64,000 nt of DNA from Micromonospora sp. C28SCA-DRY-2 (GTDB lineage: Bacteria; Actinomycetota; Actinomycetes; Mycobacteriales; Micromonosporaceae): positions 806,001-870,000 of the forward strand of contig NZ_JAUMKD010000003.1 in NCBI RefSeq assembly GCF_030519475.1, written 5' to 3'. The notes under the pieces are model-generated. The model searched no databases, had not been told where the DNA came from, and saw only the letters and a list, made by a program, of their open reading frames with translations. The number at the start of each line of letters is the position of its first letter. Positions within the stretch are counted from its first letter, which is position 1. Of the stretch, positions 44,240 to 52,241 are shown piece by piece. Made by a program: the position numbers and the translations under genes.

Positions 44240-45621
44240 GCCGCGGCGCTCCGCACCGGGCGCAGGGTCAGCTCGACCCGCTCCAGGGGCCGCAGCGCGG
44301 CGGCCACCTTGATGCCGGGCACCGCCGGGCGCTGGAGGCGGAACCGGTAGCGGCTCAGCAGGGTCGCCACGATGAGCGTTGCCTCGAGGTAGAACAGGTG
44401 CATGCCGAGGCACTGGTGCGGGCCGCCGCCGAACGGGAAGTGCGCGTACCGGTGCCGGCTACGGGCCCGCTCCGGGGCGAACCGGTCGGGGTCGAAGACC
44501 TCCGGCCGGTCCCAGAACATCGACATCCGGTGGGTGATCAGCGGGCTCACCACGAGGGTGGCGCCGGCCTCGATCCGCACCCCGCCGAGGACGTCGGCCT
44601 CGACCGCCCGGCGCGGGAAGAGCCAGCCGATCGGGTAGAGCCGGAGCAGCTCGTCGAGGACCTGCCGGGTGTAGCGCAGCTCGCGCAGGTGCTCGCGGCG
44701 TACCGGGGCGTCGCCGACCACCCGGTCGATCTCCTCGTAGAGCCGCTCGGCGATCACCGGGTCCTGCTCGATGTGCGGCCAGAGCCAGGTCAGCACGCTG
44801 ATCGTGGTCTCGGTGGTGGTGGCCACCATGGCCACCGTGTCGTTGCGGACCTGGCGCTCGTCGAGGCGGCTGCCGTCCTCGGCGCGGCCGCGCCAGAGGG
44901 TGGAGATGATGTCGTCGCCGTCGGAGTCGGCGGTCGCCCGGGAGGCCCGGACGATCGGCATCAGCGTGTCGTCGATGAGCCGGACGGCCCGGCGGAACGC
45001 GCGGTCACCGGGCATCGGCATGGCCAGCGGGGCCCACGGCACCATGATGCGCGGCATCACCGACCAGGCGATCGCGTCCTGCGCCTCCATGATCTTCATG
45101 GCGTCCGGCACGGAGATCTTGTCGGCGAAGAAGACCCGCATGATCGCCGAGCAGACGATCCGGGCCTGCTCGGTGCCCATGTCGACCGGCTGGCCGGCCC
45201 GGGCCGGGGCGTCCAGCTCGTCGACCGCGTCCTCGATCGCCTCGGCCAGCCGGTCGACCAGGTTGTCGATCCGCCGCGCGGTGAACAGCGGCTGGAGGAT
45301 GTGCCGGCTGTTCGACCAGTACTCGCCGTCGCTGAGGATGCCCTCGCCGAACAACCGCTTCAGCGGCCGCCACTGGAGCCCGTCGCCGGCCCGGACGTAG
45401 TTGGCGGCCTTCTCCCGGAGCACCTGCTGCAGGTGCTCCGGCCGGGTGACCAGGTAGGGACGGAACGAGCCGAGGTTGAGCTTGACCACCTCGCCCCGGG
45501 ACCGTTCCCCGAACTCGACCAGCGCCTGCGCCGGGTCACGGAGCAGGCTCGGCACCACCTGGCGCAGTGGGACCGCGTCCGCTCGTCTGGTATGGACCGG
45601 CGCGGTGTGTGGCACTCCCAC
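44236..45621 (-). CDS. Cytochrome P450
   Basis: A 461-residue P450. The I-helix is TVAMVATTTETTISV, with Thr but no acidic AGxDT; the K-helix ExxR is LDELLRLYP; the heme loop is FPFGGGPHQCLGMHL with the Cys ligand. By gene order it should oxidise the terpene made by the next two enzymes. I recall a similar P450-terpene synthase-CPS operon in Salinispora yielding an oxidised isopimaradiene, but product identity cannot be read here. I chose GTG at 45621 with AAGGGGG 11 bases upstream; the frame opens at 45708. Confidence 0.88.
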   Translation of the reverse strand: MGVPHTAPVHTRRADAVPLRQVVPSLLRDPAQALVEFGERSRGEVVKLNLGSFRPYLVTRPEHLQQVLREKAANYVRAGDGLQWRPLKRLFGEGILSDGEYWSNSRHILQPLFTARRIDNLVDRLAEAIEDAVDELDAPARAGQPVDMGTEQARIVCSAIMRVFFADKISVPDAMKIMEAQDAIAWSVMPRIMVPWAPLAMPMPGDRAFRRAVRLIDDTLMPIVRASRATADSDGDDIISTLWRGRAEDGSRLDERQVRNDTVAMVATTTETTISVLTWLWPHIEQDPVIAERLYEEIDRVVGDAPVRREHLRELRYTRQVLDELLRLYPIGWLFPRRAVEADVLGGVRIEAGATLVVSPLITHRMSMFWDRPEVFDPDRFAPERARSRHRYAHFPFGGGPHQCLGMHLFYLEATLIVATLLSRYRFRLQRPAVPGIKVAAALRPLERVELTLRPVRSAAA

Positions 45622-45706
45622 GGTGCTCTGTGCCCCCTTCGGCAACCGTGCGTCGCGGCACGACTGTGTGCAGTAAGCGTTTCGCCGAGCATGCCATTGC
45701 CGCGTC

Positions 45707-45736
45707 AAGTTTCTCTAGTCGTACCAAGAGAAATTT
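45707..45736. promoter_or_regulatory. AT-rich dyad upstream of the P450 operon
   Basis: AAGTTTCTCT (45707-45716) and AGAGAAATTT (45727-45736) are inverted arms (9 of 10 paired) ten bases apart. It is unusually AT-rich for this genome and lies 86 bases before the P450 start and upstream of a TTGACG element, a position expected for an activator site. Confidence 0.5.
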
Positions 45737-45783
45737 TCGCGGTCGGCATTGCCGCACTCCAGAAGGGATTGACGTGGGAACGC

Positions 45784-46701
45784 TCAGGGGCGCAGATCCC
45801 GCAGGTAGCGGTACTCGGCAGCGATCGGCCGGTAGCCGTGCCACCGGTTGAGGGTCAGCATCGCGTCGTTGCCGGCGTCGTTGACGGTGAGGGCGGTCCG
45901 GTAGCCGGCGGCCCGGGCCGCCCGCAACGACGCGTCCTTGACCGCCCGGGCCAGCCCCCGGCCGCGCCAGTCGCGGCGGGTGCCGGTCATCCCCGACTGG
46001 TAGCGGTCCCGGCCGTCGGTCAGCGCCACGCTGAAGGCGACCACCGCACCGTCCACCACCGCCACCGTGGTCAGCCCCCGGTCCAGGTCCGGCCGCTCCC
46101 AGTACGCCGAGCGCCAGTCGGCGTAACCGACCTCCACCATGCCGACGTCGCCGGGCTCGTCCCGGGCGGCGTCCAGGTCCGCCTCGTAGAGCGGGCGCGG
46201 GTCGCCGAGGTCGGCGGCCGTGGCGAGCCGCACCGGCAACGCCAGCGGCGGGGGCTCGGGCAGCACCGCGGCGGCCAGGTCCAGGCCGAGCAGCAACGAA
46301 CGCCGGCCGCGCTGGTAGCCGTGCCGCTCGGCGAAGGCCAGCGCCGCCGCCTCGTCGACCACCCGGGCGTACGCCCGCCGCACGCCCAGCCCGGCGAGCC
46401 GCGCCTCGGCGGCGGCGAGCAGCGCGGAGCCCACGCCGCGACCCCGCCACCCGGGGTGCACGACCAGGTTGACGAAGCCCCAGTCGGGCTCCCCGCTCTC
46501 GTGCAGCAGCCCGGTACGGGCCACCCCGGCCGCCTCGCCACCGGCCTCGGCGACCAGCAGCCCGAAGCGTTCCGCGGCCGGCGCGCCGGTGAGCTGCCAG
46601 CGGACCAGTTCCGGGGTGGCGATCAGCGGGCTGGCCGCGCGCAGCAGCGCGGCGACCGGCTCCGCGTCGTCGGTGCCGGCGGGGCGGACGGTGACGGTCA
46701 T
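45784..46701 (-). CDS. Tandem GNAT acetyltransferase
   Basis: A 305-residue protein with two GNAT domains. The first (about 1-150) has the full acetyl-CoA loop VHPGWRGRGVGSALL. The second (about 160-305) has TGTRRDWRGRGLARAVK, then LTVNDAGNDAMLTLNRWHGY. This MshD-like architecture is common in actinobacteria, but I cannot assign mycothiol synthase from sequence alone. A TAGGTT box eight bases before the ATG suggests a leaderless transcript. Confidence 0.83.
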   Translation of the reverse strand: MTVTVRPAGTDDAEPVAALLRAASPLIATPELVRWQLTGAPAAERFGLLVAEAGGEAAGVARTGLLHESGEPDWGFVNLVVHPGWRGRGVGSALLAAAEARLAGLGVRRAYARVVDEAAALAFAERHGYQRGRRSLLLGLDLAAAVLPEPPPLALPVRLATAADLGDPRPLYEADLDAARDEPGDVGMVEVGYADWRSAYWERPDLDRGLTTVAVVDGAVVAFSVALTDGRDRYQSGMTGTRRDWRGRGLARAVKDASLRAARAAGYRTALTVNDAGNDAMLTLNRWHGYRPIAAEYRYLRDLRP

Positions 46702-46795
46702 GACCCGGCAACCTACCGCAGCGGCCGGCCGGGCCGGGACCGCGCGCGATCGGCCGGGGATGAATCCGCGCGTGTCCCGGCCCCCTGTGCCAGGC

Positions 46796-47926
46796 TCATG
46801 GGCATGGACGACAAGACCATCCTGAACCGGATCTCCGAGCTGGTCGACGAGGAGCACCGGCTGCGCGCGGACGCGCAGGCCAACGAGACGGGCACCGACG
46901 ACGCGGCCCGCGAGCGGCTGCGCGAGCTGGAGGAGTCCCTCGACCAGTGCTGGGACCTGCTGCGCCGCCGGCGGGCGGCCCGGCAGACCCATGGCGACCC
47001 GGACGCCCAGGGCGTACGGCCCAAGCCGGAGGTCGAGCGCTACCTCCAGTGAGACCCCGGCCGCGCGCCGCGAACCAGGTGCTGACCACCCGGACGTCGC
47101 GGGCCAGGAAGTCCGGGCCCTGCGGGTTGGCCACCACGTCGACCACCTGGGGCAGGTCGATCAGCACCAGCCGCCCCCGGTGCACCAGCAGGTTGTACGG
47201 CGACAGGTCGCCGTGCGCGTAGCCGGCGCGGGCCAGCACGACCAGCGCGTCGACCAACTGCTCCCACAGGTCGCGCAACTGCGCCGGATCGGGCCGCAAC
47301 TGGGCCAGCCGGGGCGCGGCCCTCCCCTCCTCGGGCTCGCCCAGGAACTCCAGCATCAGCTCGGTGCCCCGCAACTGCACGGGGTACGGCACGGCGATCC
47401 GGCCGTGCGCGGCGCCGATCTCCCAGAGCCGGGCCAGCGCGGCGAACTCGGCCGCCGCCCACTGCCCGGCGATCATCTGCCGGCCGAACGCGGTCCGGCC
47501 GGTCATCGCCCGCATCTCCCGGGACCGGCGGACCCGGCGCCCCTCCAGGTAGCCGGCGTCGCGGTGGAACATCCGGTGCTCGGCGTCCCGGTAGCGCTTG
47601 ACCGCCAACAGGCAGGACCGGTCGGTGCCGGGCACCGCCCGGCGGACCAGGTGGACGTCCGCCTCCTTGCCGGTCTTCAGCACACCGAGTTCGGTGTCCT
47701 TGGCGGCCAGTTCGGTGACCAGCCAGTCCGGGTGGGGTTGCGGGCCGTGCACGGCGTCGTCCCAGGAGGACCAGCTCTCCCCGGTCTCCGGGTCCGGCTC
47801 GGCGTCCGGGTCGGCGAGGACGGGCTCGGGGGCCCGCCCGCGCTTCAGGAAGGTCGGTTCGTCGTCGTCGAAGCGGCGCTTGCCGCGGGTACGGCGCTCG
47901 CGCGCCGGAAGGTCGTGATCGCGCAC
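46796..47926 (-). CDS. RIO1-like serine protein kinase, with antisense C-terminal extension
   Basis: A 376-codon frame. The RIO domain (about residues 70-295) has KTGKEADVHLV (ATP loop), LAVKRYRD (Lys), HGDLSPYNLLVHRG (catalytic loop) and LIDLPQVVDV (metal Asp). Family members phosphorylate unknown targets in actinobacteria. The recognisable domain ends near 47045 (STWFAARG). Beyond that the frame stays open for ~83 codons of Arg/Pro/Gly-rich sequence antisense to DUF2630, so the native end may have been lost by a small deletion. GTG at 47926 is the first plausible start; the ribosome site is weak. Confidence 0.78.
   Translation of the reverse strand: MRDHDLPARERRTRGKRRFDDDEPTFLKRGRAPEPVLADPDAEPDPETGESWSSWDDAVHGPQPHPDWLVTELAAKDTELGVLKTGKEADVHLVRRAVPGTDRSCLLAVKRYRDAEHRMFHRDAGYLEGRRVRRSREMRAMTGRTAFGRQMIAGQWAAAEFAALARLWEIGAAHGRIAVPYPVQLRGTELMLEFLGEPEEGRAAPRLAQLRPDPAQLRDLWEQLVDALVVLARAGYAHGDLSPYNLLVHRGRLVLIDLPQVVDVVANPQGPDFLARDVRVVSTWFAARGRGLTGGSARPPAWAVRPGRPGRHGSAGPPAGGAAGPSTGRGTPPARAAARGPRRRCPSRWPARPRAAGAPRRPARRSGSGWSCRPCP
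46804..47052 (+). CDS. DUF2630 family protein
   Basis: An 82-residue highly charged helical protein (KTILNRISELVDEEHRLR, then RERLRELEESLDQCWDLLRRRR) matching DUF2630, conserved in actinobacteria and of unknown function, probably a coiled coil. ATG at 46804 is preferred to 46798: a CAGGCT element ends seven bases before it. The reading frame of the RIO-like kinase runs antisense across the whole gene. Confidence 0.8.
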   Translation: MDDKTILNRISELVDEEHRLRADAQANETGTDDAARERLRELEESLDQCWDLLRRRRAARQTHGDPDAQGVRPKPEVERYLQ

Positions 47927-48117
47927 TGCGGTGGTGATCCCTTGCTCGAGGCTGATGGAGGCAGGTGGAAGCGACCTGCGAAGACGGCCATGACCGACCC
48001 CCTCTCCTCGACCGGGCGCGCGCCCGGGTGCACGATGCGCCGACCATGCTCGCGACCCGGGTCGCGCCTGGTCAACCGAATTACCGTCGCGGCGGCCTCG
48101 CCGGCCGCGCCGCGGGC

Positions 48118-48762
48118 TCAGCCGGCGAGCACGGTGGCGACGGCGGCGATCAGGCCGTCCGCCGTCCGGGTCGGCGCGAACCGTGGGTCGGTCCAGGTGC
48201 GCCCGCGGTGCAGCCAGACGCTGGGCAGGCCGACGGCGGTGGCGCCGCCGATGTCCGTCTCCGGGCTGTCGCCGACCACCCATGCGCCGCGCAGCGGCAT
48301 CCGGACCCGCTGGGCGGCCAGCGCGAAGATCCTCGGGTTGGGCTTGCTGACCCCGGCCTCCTCGGAGATCACCCAGTCGGCCACGAACCGGTCCAGCCCG
48401 GTCCGCCGGATCATCGCCTCCTGCTGGCGGACCGTGCCGTTGCTGACCACCACCGGCACCCACCCGGCGTCGTCGGCGATCCGCAGCGCGCAGGCCACCA
48501 GCGGGTCCAGCCGGACGTTGGCCACCACTCCCTCGTACAGCTCCTCCACCAGGTCGATGGAGGGGATGCGCAGCCCGTACCGGTCCCGGATGGCGTCGGC
48601 CACGTCCCACTTGTCGGTGAGCCCGTCGGCGTCGATGGAGATCAGCCAGTCGATGTCGGCCGGCGGCGCGCCGATGCCGTCCAGGAACCGTTCACCCCAG
48701 GCGCGGAACGGGCCGGCCCGGTCGAGCAGGGTGTTGTCCAGGTCCAGCAGGAGCAGCGGCAC
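48118..48762 (-). CDS. HAD-superfamily hydrolase
   Basis: A 214-residue haloacid-dehalogenase-like phosphatase. Motif I is LLLDLDNTLLD, motif II VVVSNGT, motif III the Lys in GVSKPNPRIF, motif IV VGDSPETDIGGA. It should hydrolyse a phosphate ester; substrate unknown. GTG at 48762 follows a TAGGGT -10 box six bases upstream, indicating a leaderless transcript. Confidence 0.88.
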   Translation of the reverse strand: MPLLLLDLDNTLLDRAGPFRAWGERFLDGIGAPPADIDWLISIDADGLTDKWDVADAIRDRYGLRIPSIDLVEELYEGVVANVRLDPLVACALRIADDAGWVPVVVSNGTVRQQEAMIRRTGLDRFVADWVISEEAGVSKPNPRIFALAAQRVRMPLRGAWVVGDSPETDIGGATAVGLPSVWLHRGRTWTDPRFAPTRTADGLIAAVATVLAG

Positions 48763-48823
48763 TCGGGCACCCTACGGGACACCGGTGCACGGCCGACAGG
48801 GCCCGGCGGGGCGCCGACTCCGG

Positions 48824-49693
48824 TCAGGCGGTGAGCACCGCACGGGCCGCTCCCTGGTCCGCGAGGCGGTCGACCAGCATGGAGTGGGCCGTCCGGGTGG
48901 CCGCCAGGGCGGTCGGGTCGAGCGTCGCGACCAGCACGTCCTCGCCGGTGTCCGCGCCGCGTGCCAGCGGGCGGCCCTCCGGGTCGTAGACCGCCGCGCC
49001 GCCGTTGAACCGCCACGGCGGTTCGCCGCCTACGGAGTTGGCGAAGACCACGTACATGGTGTTGTCCAGCGCCCGGGCCGGGTAGTAGAGGTCGCGGCGG
49101 TGTTCCGAGCCGGCCAGGTAGCCGCTCGGGCAGAGGTAGGCGTGCGCCCCGTCGGCCGCGGCGGCCCGGCCGTGCTCCGGGAAGCAGCCGTCGTAGCAGA
49201 TGCCGAGCCCGAACCGCCAGTCGTCGACCAGCAGGGTGGCGCCGCGCCGGCCGGGCACGAACAGCTCCCGCTCGCCGCCCCAGAGCTGCTGCTTGTCGTA
49301 CCCGACCCGGACACCGCCGGTGCGATCCACGACGAGCGAGGAGATGGTCCGCCGGCCGTCCGGGTGCCGGACCGCCGCGCCGACCACCACCACCGTGCCG
49401 CCGTCGCGGGCGGCAGCCCGCAAGGGGTCCAGCCGCGGGTCGTCGACGCCCGCCGCCGGATCGGCCGCGACGTCCGTGCCGGCCGGGTCGGCCGCCAGCA
49501 CCGGCGGGTGGTACGCGGGCAGGAAGAGTTCCGGCAGCACCGCCACCCGGGCACCCTGGTCGGCCGCCCGACGGGCCAGCCGGCCGGCGGTGGCCGCGTT
49601 GCCGGCCACGTCGCCGGGGACGGGTCCGGCCTGGACGGCCGCCACGGTCAGCGGCGCGGCGGGCAGGGCGGTGGGAGCGGGGGGTGGCGTCAC
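48824..49693 (-). CDS. Carbon-nitrogen hydrolase (nitrilase superfamily)
   Basis: A 289-residue amidohydrolase. The Glu-Lys-Cys triad is visible: Glu in LPELFLPAYHP, Lys in GYDKQQLWGGER and Cys in GICYDGCFPEHG. It hydrolyses an amide, carbamoyl group or nitrile; substrate unknown. The GTG start at 49693 is supported by a TACGAT -10 box six bases before it. It is divergent from the AcnR-like gene, and the operator at 49747-49766 lies between them. Confidence 0.88.
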   Translation of the reverse strand: MTPPPAPTALPAAPLTVAAVQAGPVPGDVAGNAATAGRLARRAADQGARVAVLPELFLPAYHPPVLAADPAGTDVAADPAAGVDDPRLDPLRAAARDGGTVVVVGAAVRHPDGRRTISSLVVDRTGGVRVGYDKQQLWGGERELFVPGRRGATLLVDDWRFGLGICYDGCFPEHGRAAAADGAHAYLCPSGYLAGSEHRRDLYYPARALDNTMYVVFANSVGGEPPWRFNGGAAVYDPEGRPLARGADTGEDVLVATLDPTALAATRTAHSMLVDRLADQGAARAVLTA

Positions 49694-49746
49694 GGCGCGA
49701 TCGTAGCCGGGCCGCGGCGGCGCGGTGATCGACCAACCGCCGGATC

Positions 49747-49766
49747 CAAGCCGTACGTACGGTTTG
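49747..49766. promoter_or_regulatory. AcnR-type operator before its own gene
   Basis: CAAGCCGTACGTACGGTTTG contains the perfect palindrome CCGTACGTACGG (49751-49762). The right half recurs in the aconitase promoter at 34421-34433. It ends 32 bases before the regulator start, fitting autoregulation. Confidence 0.65.
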
Positions 49767-49798
49767 CAGTACGCGGGGTGACCTGACACGATCGACCC

Positions 49799-50371
49799 GT
49801 GCCCAGAGTAAGTCAGGACCAGCTCGACGCGCGCCGGCAGGAGATCCTTGCCGCCGCGCGGGCGTGTTTCGCCCGGCACGGCTACGAGGGCGCCACCGTG
49901 CGCCGGCTGGAGGAGGCCACCCGGCTGTCCCGGGGCGCGATCTTCCACCACTTCCGCGACAAGGACTCGCTCTTCCTCGCCGTCGCCGAGGACGACGCCG
50001 CGGTGATGGTCGAGACGGTGGCCCGCAACGGTCTGGTCCAGGTGATGCGCGACCTGCTGGCCGGGGCGGTCTCCCCGGACACCACCGGCTGGCTCGGCAG
50101 CCAACTGGAGGTGTCCCGGCGGCTGCGCACCGACCCGGCGTTCGCCAAGCGGTGGGCGGAGCGGTCGGCCGCCATCGCCGAGGCGACCCGGGAGCGGCTG
50201 GCCCGCCAGCGGGAGGCCGGCGTGCTGCGCGAGGACGTCCCGATCGACGTGCTGGCCCAGTTCCTGGAACTCGCCTACGACGGGCTGGTGCTGCACCTGG
50301 CCATGGGCCGGCCGGCCGGCGACCTCGGCCGGGTGCTGGACCTGGTCGAGGAGGCGGTCCGCCGGCGCTGA
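49799..50371 (+). CDS. acnR: TetR-family regulator, AcnR-like aconitase repressor
   Basis: A 190-residue TetR protein. The HTH lies in the GYEGATVRRLEEATRLSRGAIFHHF region (residues 27-51). This region and LEVSRRLRTDP, then LELAYDGLVLHLA, closely follow what I recall of corynebacterial AcnR, which represses aconitase and senses citrate with Mg. The same promoter motif is found before acnA at 34.4 kb, supporting that role here. A CACGAT element six bases before the GTG suggests a leaderless transcript. Confidence 0.75.
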   Translation: MPRVSQDQLDARRQEILAAARACFARHGYEGATVRRLEEATRLSRGAIFHHFRDKDSLFLAVAEDDAAVMVETVARNGLVQVMRDLLAGAVSPDTTGWLGSQLEVSRRLRTDPAFAKRWAERSAAIAEATRERLARQREAGVLREDVPIDVLAQFLELAYDGLVLHLAMGRPAGDLGRVLDLVEEAVRRR

Positions 50372-50520
50372 CGCCCGGCCTTTCAGCGCAGGGGCGTACC
50401 CCGCCGCAGCCGGCGCGGGCCGGAATCGCGCCACGCCGGGCGGGGTGGCACCGGGCGGTGCGGCGTGGCGGTCCTGCTCCACAATGGGGCCGCCGATCCC
50501 TCCGGCGACAGGAGCAGCCG

Positions 50521-51426
50521 ATGTCCGTCCTTGCCGCACCGGGCGACACCTGGGGCATCCCCGGTCCGACCTTCCTGCGCTTCTACCTCGCCGCGGCCGT
50601 CCTGGTGGCGGTCCTCGGCGCGATCCACCGGGCCCGGGTGCTCGCCGGCTCCCGGCAACCCGGCTACGACCAGCTCAGCCCGGAGCAGGCCGCCTACCTC
50701 AACGGCGGCGCGGCGCTGGCCGTGCACGCCACGCTGGGCGCCCTGCGCGGCACCGGTTCCGTCGGCGTCGGCCGGGACCGCCGCCTGGTCACCACCGGGC
50801 CGATGCCCGCGGGTGCCACGCCGCTGGCCCAGGCCGTCCACAACGCGGCCGGCCGCCGGACCAGGGTCGCGGACCTGCGCCGGGACCAGTGGGTGGCCTC
50901 GGCCCTCACCCAGCTCGGCGGCGACCTCGAACAGCGCGGGCTCGCCCTCTCGCCGGCCGGCCGGGAATCCGCCCGGCGCGGGGCGATGGGTCTGCTGATC
51001 CTGCTGGCCGTCGGGGTGTTCCGGCTCTTCGCCGGGCTCTCCGGCGACAAGCCGGTCGGCTACCTGCTGCTCAGCCTGGCGGGGATCTTCGTGGCCTTCC
51101 TGATCCTGGTCCGGGCGCCGTACCGGACCCGGGCCGGCCGGGCCGCGCTGCGCACCCTGCGCCAGCGGCACGTCCACCTCGCCCCGGCCTCCTCCCCCGC
51201 GTACGCCACCTACGGCGCGGCCGGCGCCGCGATGGGCGTCGCGCTGTTCGGCACCGCCGCGCTCTGGGCGATGGATCCGGGCTTCGCCGAGCAGGCCGAG
51301 ATCCAGCGGCAGGCGCTGGGCAACAGCGGCGGCACCGGCGGCTGCGGTGGCGGCAGCAGCTCCGGTTGCGGCGGCGGCAGCTCCTGCGGGGGCGGCGGCT
51401 GCGGAGGCGGGGGGTGCGGCGGATGA
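50521..51426 (+). CDS. TIGR04222-type membrane protein with Cys/Gly-rich tail (candidate modified substrate)
   Basis: A 301-residue protein. Hydrophobic helices lie at about residues 18-36, 158-172, 180-198 and 238-256, with a conserved soluble part containing LSPEQAAYLNGG and ALTQLGGDLEQRGL. The last ~30 residues are almost only Gly, Ser and Cys, with five cysteines spaced 7, 5, 4 and 4 residues apart. This matches the TIGR04222 pattern, as I recall it. The next gene is a DUF692/MNIO enzyme, a family known to modify cysteines, so the tail is probably its substrate. ATG follows AGGAG. Overlap of four bases (ATGA) with the enzyme gene. Confidence 0.85.
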   Translation: MSVLAAPGDTWGIPGPTFLRFYLAAAVLVAVLGAIHRARVLAGSRQPGYDQLSPEQAAYLNGGAALAVHATLGALRGTGSVGVGRDRRLVTTGPMPAGATPLAQAVHNAAGRRTRVADLRRDQWVASALTQLGGDLEQRGLALSPAGRESARRGAMGLLILLAVGVFRLFAGLSGDKPVGYLLLSLAGIFVAFLILVRAPYRTRAGRAALRTLRQRHVHLAPASSPAYATYGAAGAAMGVALFGTAALWAMDPGFAEQAEIQRQALGNSGGTGGCGGGSSSGCGGGSSCGGGGCGGGGCGG

Positions 51427-52241
51427 CCGGCCCGACCGGGGTGGGCATCGGCTGGCGCCCCGAGATCGCCGGCTTCGTCGCCGAGCTGCCCGGCCTGCGC
51501 TTCGTGGAGGTGGTGGCGGAGTCCGTGCCGGCGGCCGGTCCGCTGCCGGTCGGCCTGGCGGCGCTGCGCGAGCGGGGCGTCACTGTCGTACCGCACGGGG
51601 TGCGGCTCTCCCTGGGCGGGGCGGAGCCGGTCGACCCGGCCCGGGTCGCCCAACTGGCCGCGGTGGCGCGGCTGGTGGACGCCCCGCTGGTCAGCGAGCA
51701 CATCGCGTTCGTCCGGGCCGGCGGGCTGGAGGCCGGTCACCTGCTGCCGCTGCCGCGTACCCGGGAGGCGGTCGACGCGGTCTGCGCCAACGTCGACCGC
51801 GCCCAGGCCCAGCTGCCGGTGCCGCTCGCGCTGGAACCGATCGCGGCGCTGTTCGACTGGCCGGACGACGAACTGGACGAGGCCGCGTTCCTGACCGAGA
51901 TCCTGGAGCGCACCGGCGCCCTGCTGCTGCTCGACGTCGCCAACGTGTACGCCAACGCGCGCAACCGCGGCACCGACCCGCTCGCGCTGCTGGACCGGCT
52001 GCCCCTGGACCGGGTCGCGTACGCGCACGTGGCCGGCGGCGCCGAGCACGGCGGCTTCTACCACGACACGCACACCGACCCGGTGCCGGCCGAGGTGCTC
52101 GACCTGCTCGGCGAACTCTGCGCGCGACACCGGCCGCCGGCCCTGCTGCTGGAGCGCGACGGGCACTACCCGCCCGCCGCGACGCTCCGCGCCGAACTGG
52201 ACGCCCTCGCCGCGGCCTCGGGATTCCCGGTGGTCACGTGA
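51423..52241 (+). CDS. DUF692 multinuclear non-heme iron oxidase (MNIO)
   Basis: A 272-residue TIM-barrel protein of the MbnB/TglH family, oxygen-using multi-iron enzymes that rearrange peptide cysteines (methanobactin, thiaglutamate and bufferin pathways). Candidate metal ligands are in VVPHGVRLSLGG, SEHIAFV, LEPIAALF, DVANVYANARN, HVAGGAEHGGFYHDTH and LLERDGHYP. It begins inside the stop of the Cys-tail gene and overlaps the next start by GTGA, so all three products are made together. Expected to act at the inner face of the membrane on the tail of its neighbour (inference). Confidence 0.9.
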   Translation: MTGPTGVGIGWRPEIAGFVAELPGLRFVEVVAESVPAAGPLPVGLAALRERGVTVVPHGVRLSLGGAEPVDPARVAQLAAVARLVDAPLVSEHIAFVRAGGLEAGHLLPLPRTREAVDAVCANVDRAQAQLPVPLALEPIAALFDWPDDELDEAAFLTEILERTGALLLLDVANVYANARNRGTDPLALLDRLPLDRVAYAHVAGGAEHGGFYHDTHTDPVPAEVLDLLGELCARHRPPALLLERDGHYPPAATLRAELDALAAASGFPVVT

